Assembly (NCBI GenBank): GCA_012840395.1
Contig: DULL01000021.1
Location: 1-41,503 of the forward strand
Source of the DNA: Clostridiaceae bacterium
GTDB taxonomy: Bacteria > Bacillota > Clostridia > Acetivibrionales > DULL01
Direction of reading: 5' to 3'
Length of the DNA stretch: 41,503 nucleotides
A program made the position numbers and the translations under genes. Positions 35,401 through 41,503 of this stretch are shown piece by piece. Each line of letters begins with the position of its first letter. Position 1 is the stretch's first letter. The notes under the pieces are model-generated. The model did not search any database. It had not been told where the DNA came from and saw only the letters and a list, made by a program, of their open reading frames with translations.

Positions 35401-35658
35401 ATGCGAAAGATATTATTTGTATTAGAGCAGTTAGAATGCCCCAGCTGTTATAAAAGGATAGAAGATTGTCTTGGTAAACAAAGCGGTATTATTTCAGTAA
35501 CAGTATTACCTGCTCTTGGCAGAATAAGAACGGAATATGATGAAACAGAAATAAACGAAGAACAACTGGAAAGTCTTATATATAATTTGGGATATGTAAT
35601 AGAAGCTAAGAAAAAGCTTGAAAATGGAGAATTAAGGGTTTTAAAGCGTGAGAGTTAA
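35401..35658 (+). CDS. HMA-domain metal-binding protein 2
   Basis: An 85-residue HMA domain with CPSC at residues 13-16 (ECPSCYKRIE) and a short basic tail. It is clearly paralogous to the first HMA protein, but diverged in the loop after the motif (Tyr for Ala). It lies 95 bp before the ATPase gene. GGAGG precedes the ATG. A likely metal donor or regulator of the ATPase. The metal cannot be told. Confidence 0.82.
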   Translation: MRKILFVLEQLECPSCYKRIEDCLGKQSGIISVTVLPALGRIRTEYDETEINEEQLESLIYNLGYVIEAKKKLENGELRVLKRES

Positions 35659-35753
35659 AAGTCAGAGGAGAATTAAGGATAGAATTACGGTGTAAGAAAT
35701 AATAAGCAGGAGATCAAAACTGTAAGCTGAATTATAAAAGGATGTGATATAAA

Positions 35754-37652
35754 ATGTTAAAATATATTAATAAACATAAAAATCATATTACTTTATTTTC
35801 AGGAATATTCATTGCTGCAGGTTTTGCGCTTTCCTTTACAGGTAATATATATTTGAAAGATATTTTTTTAATAATAGCAACAATAGCTGCCGGAACACCT
35901 ATTGCAATAAAAGCCTTCCAGGCCCTTCGCATGAGGGCATTCAGCATTGAGTTATTGGTAACTATAGCAGTAATCGGGGCTTTGTATCTTCGTGAGTATA
36001 CCGAGTCTTCCGTAGTAGGTTTTCTCTTTTTGTTCGGAGATTATCTTGAAGCCCGCACGCTGGAAAAAACGCGTTCTTCGCTTAAAACATTAATAGATAT
36101 GGCTCCGCAGGAAGCAATAGTTATTCGAGAAGGTCAAACAATAACTATTCCTGTTGAAGAAGTAGTAAAAGGTGATAGGGTAATTATCAAAGCAGGCGGA
36201 AAGGTACCTGTGGATGGTAAAATAGTATCGGGTAGGGCTTTATTGAATGAAGCCGCTGTTACAGGCGAATCTGTGCCTGTTTCAAAAAGTGTTGATGATA
36301 AAGTTTTTAGTGGTACAATTGTAGATAACGGTTATATAGAAATTATCGCTGAAAAAGTTGGGGATGACACTACTTTTGCCAGAATAATTGAACTTGTGGA
36401 AGAAGCACAGGAATCTAAAACAAAAACTGAAAAATTCCTGGATAAATTTGCAAATATCTATACACCGTCGATTGTTGTATTGTCAATCCTGGTATATATT
36501 ATTACGAGAAATCTCCATATTGCAATTACTTTTCTTGTGGTTGCCTGCCCTGGCGCCCTGGTAATAGGTGCTCCTGTATCTAATGTGGCTGGAATAGGAA
36601 ATGGCGCAAGAAATGGTGTTCTAATTAAGGGCGGGGAAGTTATGGACAGATTATCCAGGGTTACTGCAGTTGTATTTGATAAAACCGGTACTTTAACAAA
36701 AGGAAAGCCTGAAGTTACTGAAATAAAAGTTTTTAATAATATGAATGGAATTAGTATAGACCCAAATGAGTTGTTAAGGTTGGCTGCTGAAGTTGAAACA
36801 ATTTCTGAACATCATTTAGGCCATACAATTGTTAAAGAAGCAGAGGCAAGGAATTTAAACATCAAAGGTGAAGTGACGGAGGGGGAAATAATTAAGGGTA
36901 ATGGTATTCGTGGAAAAGTCGGCAGCCATGTTATAACTATTGGAAACCGGAAGATGATGAATACTGAAAAAATAGCCATTCCGGATGAAGTGTCAGATTA
37001 TGCGGTAAAGCAGGAGAAAGTAGGTAATACTGCAATATTTACAGCCATAGACGGAAAGGTTGCAGGAATAATATCAATAGCCGACCAAATCCGGGAAGAT
37101 GCCAATTTAGCTTTGTCAGAATTGAGGAGAAACGGTGTTAAAAGAATTATCATGCTCACAGGAGATAACAGGCACACTGCTGAACTAGTTGCAAAACAAC
37201 TTGGCTTATATGAATTCCATGCAGAATTATTGCCTGAAGATAAAGTGGAGTTTATAAAGGAATTGAAGAAAGAAGGGCATGTAGTGGCAATGGCGGGAGA
37301 TGGAATAAATGATGCTCCTGCAATTGCTACAGCTGATATAGGTCTGGCCATGGGTGAAGGGGGTACGGATGTATCAATGGAGACTGCCGATGTAGTACTT
37401 ATGGCCGATAAATTAATACAATTTTCCCATGCGTACTCTCTTTCAAAAGCTACCATAAGAAACATGAAACAGAATACATTTTTTGCCGTGGCAATTGTAT
37501 TTATACTGCTGGCGGGAGTATTATCAGAGAATGTCCACCTGGCGTCAGGTATGTTTATTCACGAAGCCAGTGTATTGGCGGTAATACTGAATGCCATGCG
37601 GTTAATAGGATTTAACAGCAAGGGCAGAAAGGGGAGGAATACAGTTGCATAA
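35754..37652 (+). CDS. P1B-like heavy-metal P-type ATPase with CPG and HH variants
   Basis: A 632-residue membrane metal pump without an N-terminal HMA domain. It has about eight helices, the actuator motif TGES, the phosphorylated Asp309 in DKTGTLTKG, and the hinge GDGINDAPAIA. Two P1B hallmarks differ. The membrane metal site, normally CPC, reads CPG (Cys265-Gly267), and the nucleotide-domain HP of SEHPL reads SEHHLGH (His353-His354). Both changes suggest a distinct subfamily whose metal may not be Cd/Zn/Cu as automatic annotation would say. It is preceded by two free HMA proteins and overlaps the Crp/Fnr gene by eight bases. Confidence 0.85.
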   Translation: MLKYINKHKNHITLFSGIFIAAGFALSFTGNIYLKDIFLIIATIAAGTPIAIKAFQALRMRAFSIELLVTIAVIGALYLREYTESSVVGFLFLFGDYLEARTLEKTRSSLKTLIDMAPQEAIVIREGQTITIPVEEVVKGDRVIIKAGGKVPVDGKIVSGRALLNEAAVTGESVPVSKSVDDKVFSGTIVDNGYIEIIAEKVGDDTTFARIIELVEEAQESKTKTEKFLDKFANIYTPSIVVLSILVYIITRNLHIAITFLVVACPGALVIGAPVSNVAGIGNGARNGVLIKGGEVMDRLSRVTAVVFDKTGTLTKGKPEVTEIKVFNNMNGISIDPNELLRLAAEVETISEHHLGHTIVKEAEARNLNIKGEVTEGEIIKGNGIRGKVGSHVITIGNRKMMNTEKIAIPDEVSDYAVKQEKVGNTAIFTAIDGKVAGIISIADQIREDANLALSELRRNGVKRIIMLTGDNRHTAELVAKQLGLYEFHAELLPEDKVEFIKELKKEGHVVAMAGDGINDAPAIATADIGLAMGEGGTDVSMETADVVLMADKLIQFSHAYSLSKATIRNMKQNTFFAVAIVFILLAGVLSENVHLASGMFIHEASVLAVILNAMRLIGFNSKGRKGRNTVA

Positions 37653-38307
37653 ATCATGTATAACTCTGGTACCAATATTTAACCATTTGGAAGCTGAACA
37701 AATGGATGAGATTATGAAAACGGTAAAATCACGCTCCTTTAAAAGAGGAGAACTGATTTATAGGGCCGGGGATCATTCAGATTCACTTTATATAGTAAAC
37801 AGTGGAAAAATAAAGATTTACCGCCTCTCTGAATCAGGAAAGGAACAATTAGTACGTATTCTTAATCCGGGGGATTTTACGGGAGAATTGGCTTTGTTTA
37901 GTCAATCGGTTCATGAATCATATGCAGAAGCTATGGAGGACACCAAGATATGTATTATTACCCGTTCTGACTTGCAGGAATTTTTAATGAAATATCCCTC
38001 TATTTCATTGAAATTTCTTGCCGAATTTTCCAGGAGACTTGAAAAATCGGAAAAACAAACAGCCAGAGTTTCTACTGAAAAGGTTGAAACCCGGTTGGCT
38101 CTTTTTTTGGCTGAATGTGTTACCAGCAGTGAAGGTCCGATGGAATTTGTATTGCCAATGAGCAGAAAAGATCTTGCTTCTTATCTGGGTACCACTCCCG
38201 AAACTATAAGCAGGAAACTGGCTGAATTTGAGGACGCAGGATATATCAAACAAAAAAAAGGCAGGAAAATTGAAATTTTAGATTTAGACGGAATGTTGCT
38301 TGTTTAA
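37645..38307 (+). CDS. Crp/Fnr family regulator (Flp/FNR-like)
   Basis: A 220-residue regulator. It has an N-terminal cyclic-nucleotide-binding-like barrel (about 15-130), a long dimer helix, and a C-terminal winged helix with MSRKDLASYLGTTPETISRK. Glu186, Ser189 and Arg190 match the FNR recognition helix, which reads TTGAT-N4-ATCAA; exactly such a site lies upstream of this operon. There is no N-terminal four-Cys cluster as in E. coli FNR; a lone Cys5 is present. It starts at TTG with GGGGAGG upstream, overlapping the ATPase gene. The arrangement recalls the Lactococcus flp operons, where an FNR-like protein follows metal-transport genes. Confidence 0.87.
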   Translation: MHKSCITLVPIFNHLEAEQMDEIMKTVKSRSFKRGELIYRAGDHSDSLYIVNSGKIKIYRLSESGKEQLVRILNPGDFTGELALFSQSVHESYAEAMEDTKICIITRSDLQEFLMKYPSISLKFLAEFSRRLEKSEKQTARVSTEKVETRLALFLAECVTSSEGPMEFVLPMSRKDLASYLGTTPETISRKLAEFEDAGYIKQKKGRKIEILDLDGMLLV

Positions 38308-38444
38308 TAGTTAGCTGAATTTTGAAGAATGCTTCACTAAGAAGCAATAAGACAGCTACAATATTAAGCGAAACTAATACTAAATGAAAAACCAGCTACT
38401 ATATAAAAAAGTAGCTGTTAAAAAACTTGCCAGGTAAGGATAAG

Positions 38445-39413
38445 ATGATGTGTAACCAAATATATAATAATAAAAGTATCAAGAAAAAAGACAAAGCCAG
38501 GAATTTAATTAATGAGAGCCACAGGATTTTTAAATGCCCTGTATGCAGTTCTCCAATGTTTGTTAATGATTCTTATAGCCTGATATGTAAATCCAGGCAT
38601 TGTTTTGATATATCAAAGAAAGGATATTTGAATTTATTAACTTCTATTAATTCAACTGTATATTCTAAAGAACTGTTTGAAGCAAGACATAAGGTTTGTG
38701 CGGCAGGCTTTTATGACCCGTTGATAAATATGCTTTCTGAAGCGGTTATAAATTACAAAAACTTGAATCATAAAGAACATATAAACATTCTGGATGCAGG
38801 ATGTGGTGAAGGGTCACATATATGCGGTATTTTTAAAATAGTGCAGAGTGCGCAGAGAAAACAAAGCCAAAATATTCCGGAGATTGAAAGGTCTAAAAAC
38901 ATTTTTTTGGGTGTGGACATTTCCAAAGAAAGCATTAATATGGCAGCAGGAAATGATTCTGATATTATCTGGTGTGTCGCAGATTTAGCTAAACTACCCT
39001 TTCGGGACAAGTGCATTGATGTGTTGTTAAATATACTTTCCCCTGCTAATTATGGTGAATTCTACAGGATACTTAATGATGACGGGATTATTGTTAAAGT
39101 TGTTCCAGGACCTGAGTATCTTAGGGAGATTAGAGAAACAATTTATGATAAGAACGCCACTTATTCAAACAGCAGAGTAATTAAACATTTTAGGGAAAAA
39201 CTGGATATAATAGATATACAAAATGTTAAATACAGATTCTATGTCAACGAAGAACTGCTTGAGCATTTTATTAAAATGACACCGTTAACCTGGGGAAAGA
39301 GTTCTGAAGATTTAAATGAAGTATTTAAAAAAGACATATCTCATATAACAGTAGATTTGGATGTAATATTTGGCAGTAAGAAAAATTGTATTTATAGTAT
39401 TAAGACCAGCTAA
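38445..39413 (+). CDS. RlmA-like 23S rRNA (guanine-N1) methyltransferase
   Basis: About 322 residues. The N-terminal zinc site CPVC...CKSRHCFDISKKGYLNLL is diagnostic for the RlmA family, which methylates a guanine in helix 35 of 23S rRNA and can affect sensitivity to macrolide-type drugs. The SAM-binding motif LDAGCGEGSHI is near residue 112. The N-terminus has about 25 extra polar residues before the zinc site. The ATG 38445 (or 38448) follows AAGGA; a TTG at 38427 is less likely. A substitution of rRNA target is possible, so RlmA(I) versus RlmA(II) is not assigned. Confidence 0.83.
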   Translation: MMCNQIYNNKSIKKKDKARNLINESHRIFKCPVCSSPMFVNDSYSLICKSRHCFDISKKGYLNLLTSINSTVYSKELFEARHKVCAAGFYDPLINMLSEAVINYKNLNHKEHINILDAGCGEGSHICGIFKIVQSAQRKQSQNIPEIERSKNIFLGVDISKESINMAAGNDSDIIWCVADLAKLPFRDKCIDVLLNILSPANYGEFYRILNDDGIIVKVVPGPEYLREIRETIYDKNATYSNSRVIKHFREKLDIIDIQNVKYRFYVNEELLEHFIKMTPLTWGKSSEDLNEVFKKDISHITVDLDVIFGSKKNCIYSIKTS

Positions 39414-39416
39414 AAT

Positions 39417-39446
39417 CTTCAGAGGGAGTAAATACTCCCTCTGAAG
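39417..39446. terminator. Bidirectional terminator hairpin
   Basis: CTTCAGAGGGAGTA (39417-39430) and TACTCCCTCTGAAG (39433-39446) are perfect complements between two convergent genes. The T-rich tail is better on the minus strand (ATTTT). Confidence 0.8.
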
Positions 39447-39473
39447 CGTGGTTAATGACTTTATGAACTCTGT

Positions 39474-40136
39474 TTATCTTGGTAAAAGCCTAAGTTCCAT
39501 CCAGTCAAAAGCTATCCAGTCATTGGGACCGGCAGTGGAAGTATTTTCTATTACTATACTATTGTTTCTTCTTATATTGGCAATATCGAAAGTCAGATCC
39601 CTCCAATTACTGAAAATGCCCCCTGCAGGTGTTCCGTGCTCAAGAGGTAATCTTCCATTATGCACCACGTTGCCGTTAACTGTAATTCTTGCAGAATAAC
39701 GGTTAACCGGAACATTTGAATGATCATCTAAAACGGCACGTATTACTAATTGGGTTCTAAGATTTCCGGGGACGAACAGAAATGCAGGAGAATCGAAAGT
39801 CCAAACTCCCCGGTTCCCGGTATATAGGATATCGGCATTTCTGCTGGGATTTCCGTAGTTGGGGTATCCCGATAATTCTTTGAAAAGGACAATATTGGCT
39901 CTTACCGGGTTGTTGCTTAGTATGGGCGGTGGATCCCCGGCAGAGAGAGCTGCAGGATTTATATCATCCCCATAATCATCATTATAAATTCCAAATGGAA
40001 CTTGCATTGGATTATATTGGGGCATAGGGATTAGCTGCTGATGGTATTGTTGTACTGGGCGAACGGGCGCCTGGTGTGTAAACATAATATTTGGATATTG
40101 GGGTCCAAATGGCCAATTTGTATAGGGCGATAACAT
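39474..40136 (-). CDS. Unrecognised protein with Pro/Gln/Tyr-rich start and beta-sandwich-like domain
   Basis: A 220-residue protein with no signal peptide. The first 50 residues are rich in Pro, Gln, Tyr and Asn (HQAPVRPVQQYHQQLIPMPQ). The rest looks like a beta-sandwich, with alternating hydrophobic strands (RTQLVIRAVLDD, YSARITVNGNVV) and a C-terminal NSIVIENTSTAGPNDWIAFD. This end resembles carbohydrate-binding jelly-roll domains of polysaccharide lyases. The composition would also suit a spore-coat or surface protein. GGAGG lies before the ATG at 40136, which is preferred to an ATG seven codons upstream. I cannot name a family. Confidence 0.6.
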   Translation of the reverse strand: MLSPYTNWPFGPQYPNIMFTHQAPVRPVQQYHQQLIPMPQYNPMQVPFGIYNDDYGDDINPAALSAGDPPPILSNNPVRANIVLFKELSGYPNYGNPSRNADILYTGNRGVWTFDSPAFLFVPGNLRTQLVIRAVLDDHSNVPVNRYSARITVNGNVVHNGRLPLEHGTPAGGIFSNWRDLTFDIANIRRNNSIVIENTSTAGPNDWIAFDWMELRLLPR

Positions 40137-40385
40137 AAATTCACCTCCTGATAGCATTATATACCTATAATATTCAGGATTATTGATTTATGTTACCTTA
40201 TAAAAAATGTTCATAGCTCTTTATATCAAACACTTTGAACAATATCATTAATAATTAACTGGTAATGTTTATACTGTAAACTTGTTTTCTTTCTTTAAAG
40301 TATCTGTGGAATTTTGTCCATAAGCTGACTTGTATAGGCATTGGGATTTACAGTTTTTATGTTAACAACGCTTTTCCAAAATAGT

Positions 40386-40898
40386 TTAAGGCATAATTCT
40401 TTTCTCCAATGACAAAAGCTGTTTCTTAATATCAAGCCCTCCACCGTATCCAACCAAGGAACCGTCTGAACCAATAACACGGTGACAGGGTATTATTATT
40501 GCTATGGGGTTTCTGTTATTTGCCATACCGACAGCACGGCATGCTTTAGGTTTTCCAATCATCATGGCAATCTGCTTATAACTTCTTGTCTCACCATAAG
40601 GAATTGTCATGAGAGCATTCCATACAAGCTTTTGGAAGGGAGTGCCCATAGCTTGTATAGGAACATCAAAAACACGTCTTTTACCTGCAAAATATTCATT
40701 AAGCTGTTGAGCGGCACGACTGATTAATTCAGTAGGGCGGCATTCCCCAAATTCTTCTGTTATTCCGAAATTTACAGAGATAATGGCTTCATTGTTGCTT
40801 GCAATGGTTATTTTTCCTATGTCGGTATCATAAATATAATATGAAACGTCTGCCAGGCTGCTGTGATTTATTGAAGCTAATGATTTTTTACTTATCAT
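40386..40898 (-). CDS. ogt: Methylated-DNA-[protein]-cysteine S-methyltransferase (Ogt)
   Basis: A 170-residue DNA repair protein that moves the methyl group from O6-methylguanine to its own Cys. The active-site PCHRVIGSDGSLVGYGGG is intact near residue 135, preceded by the helix-turn-helix IPYGETRSYKQIA and the arginine-finger region RAVGMANNRNPI. A short N-terminal domain is present, as in Ogt/MGMT, and there is no Ada regulatory domain. GGAG precedes the ATG. It is monocistronic. Confidence 0.93.
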   Translation of the reverse strand: MISKKSLASINHSSLADVSYYIYDTDIGKITIASNNEAIISVNFGITEEFGECRPTELISRAAQQLNEYFAGKRRVFDVPIQAMGTPFQKLVWNALMTIPYGETRSYKQIAMMIGKPKACRAVGMANNRNPIAIIIPCHRVIGSDGSLVGYGGGLDIKKQLLSLEKRIMP

Positions 40899-41158
40899 AA
40901 ATCCATCTCCTTAAAATATTACTGACATAGAAAATAAAATTGTATATGATTATACTCTCCTAAAAATGCCATCCATATTTTTTCTAAAGATAAGTATTAA
41001 GTATATTATATCATGAATATGTGAAAATTCATGATAAAAGGCTATATTATCGTTTGTGTCAAGTACTAGTGGGCAAATTTTTCATTTTTCCTTGTAGTAA
41101 GAATATGCCAGTACTTTTTTACCTGGTTTGATCTTACTTACCGCATTTATTCCACGGT
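40899..41158. other. Intergenic region upstream of ogt
   Basis: It contains a perfect hairpin TATCATGAAT (41009-41018) / ATTCATGATA (41027-41036), of operator or terminator type. From about 41060 the sequence GTGTCAAGTACTAGTGGGCAAA looks like the outer end of an insertion sequence that continues to the right. Minus-strand open frame 41291-41082 crosses the H2 hairpin and has no ribosome site or known family, so it is not called. Confidence 0.4.
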
Positions 41159-41295
41159 TCCCTTGACAACGAGCCTCTATCGGCATGTATCCAGGCATCA
41201 CTGGCACCACCCATCCTGAGCAAGCAGAAGAGCGTTGGAGTATGGGTGATGCCCGGTTAAGTAGCCTAACATGCCGCATACTCATTGTCAAGGGA
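41159..41295. repeat. H2 hairpin element, copy 2
   Basis: The outer arms 41159-41173 (TCCCTTGACAACGAG) and 41281-41295 match in 14 of 15 positions. The middle arms are CGGCATGT (41181-41188) and ACATGCCG (41269-41276). The inner arms GGCATCAC (41194-41201) and GTGATGCC (41246-41253) are continued by ACCCAT (41209-41214) and ATGGGT (41242-41247). It has the same frame as copy 1 but different, still complementary, inner stems. It begins 23 bases downstream of the stop of the partial gene on the minus strand, so it may be the 3' non-coding end of a mobile element. Confidence 0.65.
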
Positions 41296-41317
41296 CTTTC
41301 GCGGCATAAATGCTACC

Positions 41318-41503
41318 TTACCTATATACCATTTCACTGAATACTTTAAGATCAAACATACTACGGATTGCTTTCCTACTATTTGTAGCCTTACAGTTTG
41401 AAAATGGTATTTGTCCTCGGTGTATTGGATATAATGATTTCTTAACTGCTTTCTTTACTGTCGCCTGGGTATTGCTAATAGTTTCTACAAAACGCTCTGT
41501 AAG
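41318..41503 (-). CDS. 3' end of an unidentified gene (possible transposase), cut by window edge
   Basis: An open frame enters from the right edge and ends at TAA (41318-41320), giving 61 residues. It contains VKKAVKKSLYPIHRGQIPFS and TNSRKAIRSMFDLKVFSEMV, so it is basic and protein-like. I could not assign a family. A transposase is suspected because the H2 hairpin and an end-like sequence near 41060 follow directly downstream. The start lies outside the window. Confidence 0.45.
   Translation of the reverse strand, partial: LTERFVETISNTQATVKKAVKKSLYPIHRGQIPFSNCKATNSRKAIRSMFDLKVFSEMVYR

Noticed and set aside
41082-41291. Minus-strand 69-codon frame
   Set aside because: Runs through the H2 palindrome, has no ribosome site, and no recognisable domain.

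Overview
The window looks like chromosomal DNA from a low-GC, anaerobic, Gram-positive clostridium. A Clostridium cluster III / Ruminiclostridium-like relative is my guess. The evidence is AT-rich DNA, AGGAGG-type ribosome sites, several TTG starts, a clostridial-type [4Fe-4S] ferredoxin, an aldo/keto reductase with ferredoxin-like cysteines, and a Bce-type peptide-resistance module. No rRNA, tRNA, CRISPR array, complete insertion sequence or phage gene was seen.

Layout. 1-575: gene-free edge with a hairpin element. 576-4156: Gfo/Idh/MocA oxidoreductase, MATE exporter and a NagB-like protein lacking the usual catalytic Asp. 4157-7367: structured leader, MntP manganese exporter, DUF445 membrane protein and a convergent UPF0173 hydrolase. 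7609-11287: GNAT acetyltransferase, ferredoxin, GIY-YIG protein and chemotaxis receptor. 11501-16664: YbaK-type deacylase followed by a complete BceRS-BceAB-like system, with a perfect inverted-repeat operator before the transporter genes. 17154-20058: CwlD-like amidase, aldo/keto reductase and UppP. 20277-23000: ABC importer of the SsuABC/ThiXYZ type. 23209-24252: nitroreductase and a small helical protein. 24328-27585 (minus): ABC-2 exporter. 27821-28166 (minus): an unlabelled remnant of a DUF1700-DUF4097 gene pair. 28346-31179: membrane-anchored MutS-like ATPase and an AEC transporter. 31461-33175: LiaS/DesK-like kinase and NarL-type regulator. 33214-33607: a candidate RNA gene or leader with its own promoter, 12-base periodic repeats and a very strong terminator. 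33748-34749: lipoprotein. 35031-38307: a metal operon with two separate HMA proteins, an unusual P-type ATPase and a Crp/Fnr regulator, behind a perfect FNR-type box. 38445-41503: RlmA-like methyltransferase, an unrecognised protein, Ogt, and the cut 3' end of a gene followed by a second hairpin element.

Themes. Envelope stress and antibiotic defence dominate the middle (BceRS-AB, UppP, CwlD, ABC-2 exporter, second two-component system). Metal homeostasis appears twice (MntP and the Fnr/P-type ATPase operon). Two dispersed structured repeat families recur between genes: R1 (about 120 bp, two hairpins, three full and several partial copies) and H2 (110-140 bp nested palindrome, one copy near each end). 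Neither has a mobility gene of its own in the window. The most interesting items are the 33.2-33.6 kb RNA candidate, the H2 and R1 repeats, the self-consistent Fnr operon with its divergent ATPase, and the decayed DUF1700-DUF4097 locus.
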